A DNA stretch of 44,488 nucleotides from Beverwykella pulmonaria. Its lineage: Eukaryota; Ascomycota; Dothideomycetes; Pleosporales; Melanommataceae. The stretch covers positions 1,357,058-1,401,545 of the forward strand of contig BCHH01000003.1 in NCBI GenBank assembly GCA_001599595.1. Reading direction: 5' to 3'. The notes below the pieces were generated by a model. It did not search any database and was not told the origin of the DNA. It worked only from the letters and a program-made list of their open reading frames with translations. Positions 21,751 through 32,934 of this stretch are shown piece after piece (position 1 is the stretch's first letter; each line of letters begins with the position of its first letter). A program made the position numbers and the translations under genes.

Positions 21751-22927
21751 TCAACACACTCATCCCCACTGAAGCACGAGTCGAACCCCATATATCCATC
21801 TCGACCGATTTCTTTTGTTTAAATCTCTTACACTTCCGATTTTGTGGAAGGTACAAGAACGGTTGAGGTGGGCTTACCTTCACAAGCGAATGTTTGTTAA
21901 TACTCTACTCTATTGAGAAGTTCTTTGGGGTAATGGGCTACTAACGGTTCACGAATCCTGACGACCCTTTGGAGGCATTTCGGATGTCCAAAAATTTTCT
22001 CCTATTTGGCATTTATCACAATACTCATTTCGATTTGATCCTGGCTTCATTCCTCGATCTCTATCGACTTGTAAGTATGTTCCCCGATTTCGAACTGCAT
22101 ATACGTAACCCTCCGTCAGCGGGCTGCCATCTGTTTCCCCCTCCTCTTTACCCTTCCCCTACACACTTAGGCATGTTTTCTTTTTTTTTCTTTTTTTTGG
22201 TTGTCGGCGTGCTGGCATCCTTTTCAAAATATCCGGGAGCTCAATGAGATGATCATTTGCTGAAGCGGGTTCGGGGTTCTCGACTTTGTTTTTCTATAAG
22301 AGCTTCAGTGATGGCCTTTTCACCTGGTTGTGAATGGGAGCTCGGCGATGGAAGCTATTTTTAAGTTTCCTTTCGGGTAACTTGTCGTGGGACTTTTAAA
22401 CATGGGGTGAGTGAATGCGGATAGATGGAGATAGATGGCTCGACATAGGACGATAGTAGATCTATCGGGTTTTTCGTCCATCTTTCTAGACGAGACGCCT
22501 ATGGCATATTTCCGGATGCACATCACCTCTACTGTAGGGTGTTTATACCTACTCTCACAATCTGTGTCTCTAATCAAATTGCGTGTCCTGGCCGTGTCGA
22601 ATGTGCTCAACAACGCCCATGTGGCCGCCGGCCTCACGCTACACACTACACCCCGCTTGCCATCCTAGTCTCAGCTCTAGAAATTCTCTGCAAATGGGAA
22701 ACGAAACGTGGAATGCGGATCCAGATACAGATGGGCATTCATAGGTATTTATCGATCGAAAATAAAACCCCGGACGAATTGGATCGAAACGGAACAAAAT
22801 AATCTAGTGGCGTCATCAACCCATGTTCGAACCTTCTAAAATTGACTTACGAGAGTTAAAGAGATGCTAAGAGCTATTTTATACGACAGATCATTCTTAT
22901 TAAGCCGTTAAGAAGCGATTGGATGGC
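21751..22927. other. Intergenic region 3' of the SUN gene
   Basis: This holds the SUN 3' untranslated region and T-rich tracts (for example 22171-22200). Short frames on both strands show nothing recognisable. Confidence 0.5.
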
Positions 22928-24001
22928 TCACGTGGGACAAAATGAATATCCAGGTCTTAAAGCTTCGTCCGTTCTTTTATCCTGTAATTCAAATGGATTC
23001 CTAGTGGCAGCGCCCTGCGTATCCCAAGGTTGTGTGTAATCATGTGTATCCCACCAAGATATTCCAACGAGTCCTTGTATGTGCGACATAGAGCAGAATG
23101 CCGACTGTTCAAAGACAGTGTTAGAATAGGTAACATTAAATATGCCTGAGGTCGAGAAACCAATCAATTGATTGTATTCGAAATTGTCTCTAACAGCCTT
23201 TTCAACTCTTAGAGGATTCATACAACGAAAAGAGCGCATCCTTCGCCCCCTGGGCGCGGCGCAGTTTCCTGGGGTCAAGGAAGGCGGCAGCGCTCCGTAT
23301 TGCTGCTGCTGCTGCTGCTGCTGCTGCTAGCCATAGTGCTGCTGCCAGCCATAGTGCTGCTGGTCCTGCAGCGGATCGTCTTGAGAAGGGTACTGCCCCG
23401 GAAGTGGTTGACCATAGCCGCCCTGCTGAGGCGACATAGCTACACATTGCTGCAGCAGGTCGTACTGCAGGTCGTACTGTTGGCCATACTACTGGCCCTG
23501 CGGCGGAAGATGTTGAGGACGAGGAGTGCTCGCAGCTGAAACGCTGACACCGCGATGTCTCTGATCAATTATTGGGGAGACAGAATCAAAAAGGTGCGTT
23601 AAACATATGCATTTCAGCTTAAGTGGTCATTTCACATCGCAATATCCCTCGTCATCTTTATTAACAACGCTCCTGCCGGGTCGATCGAACCTTTGGCCGT
23701 ATCCAGGTGGAAGCTGGAGCAGCGGCAGAGCTTGCCCAGCGCCGTACTCATCGTACTGATTATGATATCCCCAGTCGTCGCCGTCGTTAGAGTTCTTTTT
23801 TGCCACCACCCATTTCTTCGTCTTCATGCTAGTGTCGTTTTCTTCTTCGCCATTTTTGGTACCTTCGCTGTCTTCGCCGTGATTATTCTCCGCTCTAGTT
23901 TTAGTATCTCTTTTAATTACACCGCCATTGGTCCACCTATCGTGTCTTTCGTGTCTTCCAGTAGAATCTGTGAAACATAGTTGATAAGTACTTCGACGCA
24001 T
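22928..24001 (-). pseudogene. Decayed low-complexity tail coding, probably former C-terminus of the adjacent NLR
   Basis: Downstream of the ankyrin NLR stop, the minus strand continues with coding-like but broken sequence. Frame one (24001-23627) is acidic and polar and includes DDWGYHNQYDEYGAG and PPGYGQRFDRPGR. A possible 76-bp intron (GTGAAA to GATCAG) would join it near 23560 to a second segment rich in Gln, Tyr, Gly and Pro, with a run of nine Gln codons at 23301-23329 and repeats such as QQHYGWQQHYG. That segment is broken by two TAG codons where CAG is expected. It then runs open to 22928 through non-repetitive sequence that I do not recognise. The composition is prion-like. The link to the NLR needs a frameshift between 23900 and 24000, so the connection is inference. 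Confidence 0.5.
23301..23329 (-). repeat. CAG trinucleotide run (polyglutamine on the minus strand)
   Basis: Eight CAG codons followed by CAA on the minus strand, preceded by an in-frame TAG that is one transition from CAG. It lies within the decayed Q/Y/G-rich tail. Confidence 0.9.
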
Positions 24002-27000
24002 TCCCGTTTGCCGCTTCTAAACGCAGCCTGCAGCGCATTCCCTCGAATGCTAGAGACGGCGCGAATGTTAGCTCCATGATTTAGCAAGCATTCTACGGTC
24101 TCTTTGTCTCCCTCTGCTGCTGCAACTATTAGTGCAGTATCGCCATCCACATCCGCGTGATTAACGTCTGCAGCGGCATCCAATAGCACCTTGATATATG
24201 CAACAGGCAAATACATAGCCGCATTGACAAGTGGCGTAGAAGCGAACGAAGTACCGCCGTCAAAATTAACATTTGCGCCGGATGCAACGAGCTGTTCTAA
24301 AATCTCGCCTTCGGCTTTGCATGCGGCGGCGATGAGAGGACACACGTATTCCCCGGAACCCAAATTCGGATCTGCGCCTTTGGATAGTAGTAAGGTCACT
24401 ATGTCCGACTTGCCGGATTCTACGGCGGCTTGCAACGCTGTACCCTGCGGAAAGCGTGTGTCGTCTGTGCATGCATTCACCTCCGCACCGGCGTTAATAA
24501 GCAACTCCACGACAGGCAAATGGCCTTCACCGGCAGCAGTTTGCAACGCCCAGCCCATTTTTGAGTTGACATGTGCGCCCGCATTGAGAAGCATGTCGAC
24601 TATTTTGCACTTCCCGTCGTAGGCTGCCGCAGTAAGAGCATTGCCGTAGCTAGAAAAGCCCAGTTAGTACTGCAAAGCATGTTCAGTGTAATAATGTACA
24701 TACTCAGGACCTATAGCATTTGCATCCGCACCAAGAGCTAGCAATTTCCGCACAGTGGACTCTTTCTCGTTATCGGTTGCCTCGTACAAAGCCTGATCGA
24801 GAGCTTCTTGCGATATCGACCCTTCTGCGTAATGCCAGACAACCTCAAGGAGCTCTTCAAGATCTACCGTGGCTGTTGCGACATCTTTGAACAAGTTATC
24901 GCACTGCAGGCCCTTGTGTTTATTCAGGATAAGTCTAACAATATCCCACTCGTCTTCTTTAGTGGCTGAATCTAGTGCCGCTTGGATATAATGTTGCTCG
25001 TGCTGATGCTCGAGCAGTTCTGCGAAGACCTCTGCGTTGCCATACTCTGCAGCGCCTTCCAGAGCCATTCCATAATCGCAAGGCTGTAGGTGCGCTTTCC
25101 CCGCTTCCAGCAAGTAATCAAATACTTTACGATCTGGCAGTGCGGCTGCCCATTGTAGAGGACTGTACTTGTCGCTGTGGATGATGGCGCCTTTGTCCAC
25201 TAGCAGCTTGACAGCTTCCAGATTTCCAGAACAAATAGCGCAGTTAAGTACAAGCCTTTCGGAGCTATCGGAGGTGCTCTCAGCGTTGACGTCCGCCGAT
25301 GCGGCCAAGAGCAGCTTCATGACCTTGATGTCGCCTACGTAAGCGGCCATGGCCAATGGCGTCTCATCACCGGGGTTCTCAACATCGTCAGCGGCGGCAC
25401 CCCTGTATATGAGTTCTTCGGTGATGTTCGGGCGTCCATAGAAGGCTGCAAGGTGGATCTAGGCAAGAGTCAGCTTTTCGCTCTTTGTCCCGCACGCACT
25501 AACTTACCGGAGCATTCGACCAATCGTCGTATTTGTTGAGCTCATCTTTATGACCGTTATCGATCAGCGCGGACACCAGCCGTCGATAACCGAAGGACGC
25601 TGCTACATGCAAGGCCGTCCACTTCTCAAGGGGGATGCGTTTCAAAAATCGAAACGTGTCCGACAGGTTTTTGTACTGCGCAAGCCATCGCCGTCTGACC
25701 AGCGAAATCTTTCCCCAGAACTCGGTCTTCATGCTCAAGTCCTCCGCCATGTCTGGAGTGGCTTTGCTTGCATGGTGTAACCAATGTTTGACCATGTACG
25801 GCAAAGCCTCGGCCTCTAGTATTTCTTCATATTCAGAATCATCGTCACTTTCTTCTGACTCTCGTCTGTTCTCGTCATCCTCAGCGTGCACCTCTGCTTC
25901 TTTTTTGTTTGCCTGATCTTGCGTCTCATTCTCTTCTGACTCTCTTCTGTTCTCGTCATCCTCAGCGTGCACCTCTGCCTCTTTTTTGTTTGCCTGATCT
26001 TGCGTCTCATTCTCTTCTGCCAACGTTTCAGCACGTAGCTTTTCTTCATCACCAGGTAATGTGAATCGCTCGATAAGATGAGCGAGCGACCGAAGGGCTA
26101 ACTCGCCCTGCTGCCACTGAGTTTCTTCTTCGGAAAGACCCAGCAGTTTTGCAGCATGGCGGAGGAGGTGTGGCTTTGCAACATCGTTCTTGAAGTATAC
26201 GACGTCTCCCTTACGCTCTGTGGATCTTATGATTAGGAAGGATGAACAAAGCTCAACTATGGCACGGAGTTCGTCGAGGCTTTCTTCATCGGCTGGAAAC
26301 CCTGCTAGAATGGCAAGCTCCTCCAAGGAAGGGTCTTCATACGTAAGGACAAGTGCTCGCAGCATTTCTGTGATGACATCAGCTTGACTAGGGTTTGATT
26401 GGAAGATCTGTTCCCAACCCCCATCCAGCAGATCGTCGAGGTTTTGCGGCAAGGTCTTCAGCTTTTGTCGAACTCTTAGTGCACTTTCGACTTTGGGAAG
26501 CTCCTCCAATTGATCAACTGTGATGTCGATCCAGCTAGAATTTTTCGCGCGATTGCCTATGAGGCTGCTGACAAAGTACGCGAGGTCCTCCTTGTATTCC
26601 TTGTGCATCGACAGGGTTGCCACCTTTTTCTGCGCATGCTTGCGGAGCTCCAGCTGGACCTGATTCATGTACTTCACGTTGTCCAGGTCGATTACTCGGT
26701 TTACACTGCCTTTCAAGTTTCCATCAATATTTCGCCTGGCCTTACGACTGGTGAATAGCCATCTCACGGAGGTGCGGTTGACCGTCCCGGCTTTTGTAAC
26801 CTCTAGGTCTTCCTTGATAAGCTCTAATAGCTTCCGCGTCGAATCAGACTCATCGGAGAGGTTGTGTAAATTGTTGATGAGGATGTAGATGCAACTGCTG
26901 GCGGTCAAATCAGAAAACATGTCTTGCAGACTCTGCCATAGGATTTCGATCGATATAGCTCGTCGCCCCCGTCTCTCTGTGAATTGCTTCGCATACGACG

Positions 27001-28437
27001 CAAGCGCGGGCTGCTCTTGGGTGAGCTGCCAAACGAGCGATTTCAGCAGCTCCTCGGCAGTGGAGTTGTCAGTAGTGTCACAAAAGTAATAAACAAGCAG
27101 TACGCGTGCTTTGCCGGTCGCAGCTTGATTTTCCTCCTCGATAGTAGCTTCAATTTGTTCGAGAGCCGCTATAGATGCGCCCGTCTTGCCCCTTCCCTCC
27201 GCGCCGCAAATCCATAGGCTATCACCGCGGTGGCGGTCGAAAGCATTTGTCTCGTGCGGACCACGATCACGGATGAGCCATTCGGTGAACTCAGGCTCGG
27301 TTGGCAGCCAAGAAGACGAAACAAATTTCCGTTCGAGCGCTTTGCGTCTTACTTGAAAAAACATTCCGCCGCCAAGAGCCTTGGTGATGTTATTGATGCC
27401 ATCGACGTCGATATCACGAGCAGAGTTCAGACGATTCTTGGCGATCAGTTGTGCGCCGTGGAGGATCCTTTTAAGCGGACCACGCATTACCTGGAATCTT
27501 CCGTCTTTAGAGTCGTCAAACTTGACTAAGTCCCTGTGGTTGCAAGCGAGGCCTGAATTATCTGGAAATGCATTGTCGAAGGTTGCCGATTTGTGCGATA
27601 CTATCTTGAAAGAGTCTTTCGCCATTGTGAACAAAGTCGTAGCAACGCGGTCACCCAGGTACTTTTTCATGAGATCGGCGCCCATATCAGCAGCCTTTGT
27701 GTCTTGCTCTTCCCAAAAGCAGTGGACTTCAATCTTCGGGCTTGTCTTCGACACGAGTCGATTAAATTGTCCCCTCAGATCTCTTAGCATCTCGTCTTCA
27801 GGTTTCATGATATCCAACAGCTTTGAGGGTGTCGCCAAACCGAACTTTTCTCCTACAAATGCGAACATCGCGGCCGTCCCAGCGGCTTCCGCGCCCAAGA
27901 ACGGAGTTCCGAAGAAAATGCAACCCGCAGTGGTTTCCAGCATCTCTTTGTACGAGTCGCGTCGCGACTCCATCAGAGTAATCGCCTTTGCAATGATGAG
28001 TCCGCCCATGCTATGCCCGATGAATACTAGCGGTCGTTTTGGTTGTTCGTCACGTTTGACCTGGAGTGAATCAAGGAGGCCTTTGGCCAAGTTGTCTAAG
28101 AATTGCTCGACTTTGAGCGTTCCGTGAAATGCGGATTCGTGTGAGTAGAGAAAGATGCGGGCGGCGGGATAATCTCTGATCAATCCATTCTTGTCAAATG
28201 CCCAATTCCAACGAGTTTTTGTAGACTGCCAGCTCTCGCGCGGGTTGGCACCCAGTCCTGGAACGAAGACAACACTGAAAGCGCATAATTAGCGACTGTT
28301 CGAAGGTTTATGGGCGATTCATACTCGAGGTTGGTTTTTGCGTTGAGTTCAGTTTCGTGCTCCTCGGGGTAAATCTGTTCGACTCCTTGCTTTACGTTTT
28401 CGTACGTCGTTTTTTTCGGTTTGGTGAAATCCGCCAT
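23917..28437 (-). CDS. NLR-like protein: alpha/beta-hydrolase, P-loop NTPase, ankyrin repeats
   Basis: Four exons: 28437-28325, 28274-25508, 25458-24704 and 24649-23917, with introns of 50, 49 and 54 bp that all have good branch sites (GCTAAT, GCTGAC, TACTAAC). Total 1455 residues. The first splice restores the hydrolase strand VVFVPGLGANPRESW. Residues of about 39-270 are a lipase-like (SesB/DUF676-type) domain with nucleophile elbow GHSMGG (Ser about 126). The NTPase module has Walker A GAEGRGKT (about 395-402), but the Walker B position reads ILINNLHNL without acidic residues. An acidic linker with a duplicated 27-residue unit follows (about 792-845), then ten or more ankyrin repeats to the end. 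This is an NLR layout, with effector, switch and repeat sensor, used in fungal non-self recognition. The C-terminus may have been longer (see the decayed tail). Confidence 0.88.
25852..26013 (-). repeat. 81-bp tandem duplication coding an acidic linker
   Basis: Two adjacent copies of an 81-bp unit, nearly identical, encode the same 27 residues twice (each with ETQDQANKKEAEVHAEDDE). The offset is exactly 81 bp, so the frame is kept. The near-identity suggests a recent duplication. Confidence 0.92.
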
Positions 28438-28932
28438 GATCGCGTCCGTAGAGAAAATGTGAGATTGTAGAAATATGACGATATTGATGATGATGTGTCC
28501 CCCGGACATGTATGCGTACCGGAGGGGTTCCGGTCGCAGGTGAGCTATGACCACATTCACGTGATATATTTATGTACATGTATATAGTCCGACAGAAAAG
28601 AAGAAGAAATGCAGACGAGGTAGAACGTTACGCGACGAAAGCCCACTGTTCGTTTTCAGCTAGACATTCAGGCTGATATATTGGGGGCCAAATCTCACCA
28701 GTCCGTCTCATTCACAATTCAGCTTCTCTTTAAAAACGCATACGCCCAGCCATGATATATAATGAATCACTGTTCGATTCGCCATGCTCTTTCTCTCACA
28801 ATGGGTGCAGCATGTTGTCTGACGTAAGGCCATAATGGCTGCATATAGGGTTGACAATCCGAGCCTGGAACACTAAAGCCTGTCCCAACGCTCCTCTCAC
28901 TGTCTCCTCATCGCATCCCTACGGAGACAGCA
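28438..28932. promoter_or_regulatory. Divergent region between the NLR and the DUF6601 pseudogene
   Basis: 495 bp separate the two start codons. It contains a TCACGTGA palindrome near 28557 and an AT-rich segment at about 28560-28590. No gene is supported; specific promoter elements cannot be assigned. Confidence 0.35.
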
Positions 28933-29924
28933 ATGAATTCTTCGGCTCTTCCGTTCGCCGTACGCATACTCGACACCATTGGCAGCAGCAACTTCGATCC
29001 TGCAGGATTCGACTTTTCGGCGCCAGCAAGCACTCGAACCGGGTGGGGGCGAGACCAGATCATTGTACCTCAGCCGGACGCGGACTTCCTTGAGTGCGAA
29101 CATCCGTAAAGCGGATCAACGATGTGCAAGACTGGCTCTGGATATGTGGGCGACCAATGCCGCCTCGGCCACTCCATCAACAAGTCCTCAATTCCCGCAG
29201 GATTGTCATCTCCGAAGACATAGGACTTCATTTGGTGTGGCACAAGGATCAGATCTTTTTGAAACCCATCCCACTATATCTTTTGGACCTGGACTTCTGT
29301 GCTATTCATCTTGTCGCGATTGAAAAGGAGAACGAACAACGACGTAGGCTTGCCGCGTATGCACTAGGCTTTCTCTTCTCGTACACCGCTCTTGTCGCAT
29401 ATCAGAGCGACTTCAATCTCGCCCAGGAGAGTGGTCTGCTACCTAACGACATCGAATGGCAGGCATGGCAGAAGTTGACAGTGCAGCTGATCGAAAATCA
29501 TTGCTATGCGTCCATCAATCCGCGTTACTGGTACGGCGAGCTAAGGCTAAGTCGTCTCAACATGGTATATAAGTTTCGAAAAGGTGCAATCTTCCGCGGG
29601 TATTCCAGGGTTGGTTCGCACACTGCCTACGAGGATCTCCTTCATGACAACCTCGCCACGCTCGGCACGATCCTCGGTCATTTCCTCATTGTCTTGACAG
29701 CGATGCAGGTCGGGCTCGGGGTGGAGAGACTGCGATCAAAACAGGCATTCTAAGACGTAAGCTACGGCTTCACTGTCTTTTCCATTATTGCGCCATTAGC
29801 TGCTGTGATTCTGATCTGCCTATCTGTACTGATGATGTTCATCTCGAACTGGCAGGAGACAAAGAGGTATGAGCGAAGGAGATTCCGAGAGATGGGTGTT
29901 GAAGGGTTCTGGAAGAGAAGTTGA
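28933..29924 (+). pseudogene. DUF6601-type fungal membrane protein, broken by a frameshift and a stop
   Basis: The frame from the ATG at 28933 ends at TAA 29107-29109. The homologous sequence continues without a gap one frame over from 29106 (VKRINDVQDWLWICGRP), with no room for an intron, so a single base appears to be missing. It then runs through the family core (PMPPRPLHQQV, ALGFLFSYTALV, GELRLSRLN, FLIVLTAMQVGL) to TAA at 29751. The same frame continues beyond that stop with DVSYGFTVFSIIAPL, a membrane segment and a basic end, stopping at 29922-29924. The internal TAA is one C-to-T change from CAA. The family (DUF6601, as I recognise it) comprises fungal integral membrane proteins of unknown function with two C-terminal membrane helices. 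Two independent lesions make a sequencing error unlikely for both. Confidence 0.75.
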
Positions 29925-30769
29925 TGTGGGGATGTTTCCTCTGTGGAGGTATGCCGTAGGTACTTTCGAACTCTACGATGCTTCTGTAAACAGCAGTCGA
30001 CAGAATTCACTCAATTTGTGGATGAAAGGGTGGCCGATATGACACGCTAGCGGCCTGTGGAGATACTGTCGATCCACCAGTCCTGCCAATGTCGTACGTA
30101 CTGGGAGCCCGACACACCTGGTACCATTACTTCGCTGCTCTCACCACGAAACCCGTTCCTCTCCCCTCCGCCACATCGACCCGGTGTGGCCACTCACTTC
30201 CCCATGGCATCACCAATTATGCTAGCTTCGCCACTATCGATCTTCGATCGAATCGTTTCGCCGTCTACACCGTCTTTTTTGATACCACGCAAGCCGTCTG
30301 TTCAATTGTCACCGCAGTTCTTGTGTCCGTACACGCCGTTAATTCCACCTACATCGCAGTCTCAGATAATGGGAATGAAGGTAGATGTGAGAGGACGAAG
30401 ACCCTCGACAATGTGCTCTATTCCCCATACAGTGGCCGATCTGGAGCGAATGCAGTACCAGTCTATGTATAAATGTTGGTTGAGGTGAGGGATAAAGTTG
30501 TGTAGGAGATGGAGAAGGAAATGTTGACAGGGTGAAAGGAGATGAAGGAGGGTATCAAGAAATAACGCCTCGACTCAGAACCGAAGCTGAAGAGAAGGAG
30601 TAGGAAATACTGCTCAGGGAGAAAAGGTTTAATGTGGCGAAAGATGGTGTTATAGTTGTCTAAAACTACAAAGTCTAGCTCCTCTCGTTTCAAGGTCCTT
30701 GGCTGACGTGTCTCTTGCAGCTTAAAAAGCCGAGCCAAGGTGCCGATGAATTTAACGCGAGCCCTGTCG

Positions 30770-30946
30770 TTATTTGTCAGCTACGACTGCCTGCTCCCGC
30801 AGTTCAAACTCGACAGTCAGCAGCGTTAGGACTCCGGTCGTGGCCTTCCTAGCTATCTCAATCATATTAATAGAGTCGTGGAACACGCGAGTCATCTCAT
30901 CCAATCGTATCTGGTGCAATCTCTCGCTCTTTGCCTCCTTATATTT
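30770..30946 (-). pseudogene. Short coding relic, unknown origin
   Basis: A 58-residue minus-strand frame between two stops has a protein-like, helical composition (ERLHQIRLDEMTRVFHDSI, then a Leu/Glu-rich end). It has no start codon and sits in eroded AT-rich DNA. I suspect a fragment of a mobile-element protein but cannot name the family. Confidence 0.3.
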
Positions 30947-31585
30947 CTAGTGTACGTAGGTTTCTTGAGCAGTAGAGAGTAGATTAAAGCCTTACTTATA
31001 GAGCTTCTACTTGTACAATTCCTGCTTTTTGCAAAGGGCTACAAGTTTAGGATAAGTCTGTACCTCTTTTTATTAATTGTTGTTAAGCTCCATGGGCGTC
31101 TGTTAGTCTTGTAATGAGCCTTTGCCTGCACTAGCCTGGCTCAGTGTTGATTCGTCTCAACCACCAATATCATACTATTTTTGCTCTATCCTTAATTATA
31201 AAGGGTGTGCGAGAGCTCGCGAGAAGCTCGGCTATCGCAAAACTCCCCCGAGAACCTCGGTTATTCAGCGCCCCGACCCCCCAATAACCCATAATTATCC
31301 CCTGCCGGAGTGACCCCTTACATTAGTTCCATTCTAATAGATTAAGGATGCCAAGTAAATTTTATAAGTGTACACATAGAATAGGTGACAATACTTACTT
31401 ATTATTACTATTTGTAAACAGGGTGGTGATGGAGAGGGTATGATAATGTGTATTGTATCGCAAAGTGCAGTGTTCTGTTGTAGAATACAACGAATCTACA
31501 GCTGATATATATAGTGTAGCGGACTGGTTAGTCAGTGGCATATCCACGTGACTGGTAGTGGTGTCCTGGGCTGACAGTATTATTC

Positions 31586-31798
31586 CTAGAAGCTTGTCGT
31601 AACAAATACAGCTTCAGGGTCTGGTTCCGCACGCGAATCTCCATGCGGGCCAAGGTCAAGGTCAGAATCTCCTCCAGCAGCTGACTTAGTACTCGTATCC
31701 GACTGCGCATCAAGATCTGTGTCCGACTCTGAATCTGGACCCGAAGCCCTTAGGTTCGTCCGAATGCCTTTGGAGTCCTCAACCCGGGGAGCTGGGTC
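31586..31798 (-). pseudogene. Acidic C-terminal coding relic
   Basis: A 70-residue minus-strand frame, Asp/Ser-rich (PDSESDTDLDAQSDTSTK), ends at TAG 31586-31588. It is preceded by a TAG that could be a splice acceptor. No partner exon was found, and it may be the end of an eroded gene. Confidence 0.25.
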
Positions 31799-32821
31799 CT
31801 AGTTGCTTGCACGAGGATTGGTTCGGCTTGACCGCGTGCCTTTACACAGCACACGGCCGAATAAAAAAAAACCCCGCCGTCATATCCGACCTGCATGTGA
31901 AAAGAAACTCTCGTTTACGTACAACCCCGGTCAAGCCACGAACCCCGCTTCGCTGTTTTCTTTGACCCAGGGCGGGGGGCGTGGTCTGTGCGATGCATGC
32001 AGGGTGTACGTGCGTGCGTGGGAGGGCTTCGGCTGCGCGAGCTAGTTTAAGTTTGGGGGGGGGGCCGGGGGTCGGGGTGCGGTGGTCTCCGCGGAGGGAT
32101 GAAGATAGAAATGGTGGTGGCAGTGGTGGATGGGGATTCCAAGTGCGAGATTAGCCTTTCACCAACGCGAAGGGACGAGTTATGTTGGTTTATCAAACAT
32201 TAGTCGATTAGACTTATGCTACATAACTAGTTACTTGTAACTATGATATCGAAAGCACACTTATGCTCAATCGATACATGAACTGATGCAACCTAGCCCG
32301 CAATAATGTTGGTAGCAATCTAGCCGCCGGGGCCCAGATATGGGCCAATATCACGATTCCTAACGCCATCAAGTTGAAGGACATATGCCCCAGTCCTCCT
32401 GCATAAAAATCGTGGAGTATGTAGTGGCGGTCGTTGGAGACGTGCCTTTACCATATGAGAAGGACTCTGGCCACCCAAGAATGCAAAGGTGCAATTGAAT
32501 TGGGTTAGGATGCAAAATCAAAAAATGAACAAGAAGTGGTGGGGAGTTCGAAAGACCGATAAGCCTGTCGTGAAGATAGTGTCGATTAGTTTGCCCTTGG
32601 AAGGCGGTGGTGCAATTCCACATGGTCCAGGTCAAGATTTCTCTCGATCCTTGAACTGTTGCCCGGGTCCTCCAGCGGTAGGAGCATGCTGCATCAGTTC
32701 CAGGCTGGAGGTGCAAGAAAGTGAGGTCTGTAGTTTGTAGGTAGACTGTAATCCTATTCCAGGGCTAGTTCACTTCCGAGGACATGGTGTGGCGCTACTG
32801 CGTGCCCGTACGGGCGTCACG

Positions 32822-32863
32822 TCGTAGCTAGATAAATCCGGAGCATCGTAGCTAGATAAATCC
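32822..32863 (+). repeat. 18-bp direct repeat with 24-bp period
   Basis: TCGTAGCTAGATAAATCC occurs at 32822-32839 and again at 32846-32863, about 70 bp downstream of the end of the copper-fist gene. Confidence 0.9.
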
Positions 32864-32934
32864 AGGTATAAAAAAGTGGGATACGCAAGGTGTGTGCCGT
32901 TGTGGGCATTTCATCGTACCCAGATGGGTCGAGA

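Larger units (their letters stand above)
29925..32934. other. Gene-poor interval with transposon-like relics
   Basis: About 3 kb without a convincing gene. It contains two short minus-strand coding relics (30770-30946 and 31586-31798), an AT-rich part at about 30900-31500, a G-rich run near 32055-32085, and a short duplication at 32822-32863. Two overlapping plus-strand frames at 30057-30488 show no domain. The mixture suggests eroded mobile DNA. Confidence 0.5.

Noticed and set aside
30057..30488. Two overlapping plus-strand frames of 127-143 codons
   Set aside because: They are in different frames over the same DNA and neither has recognisable features; at most a relic.
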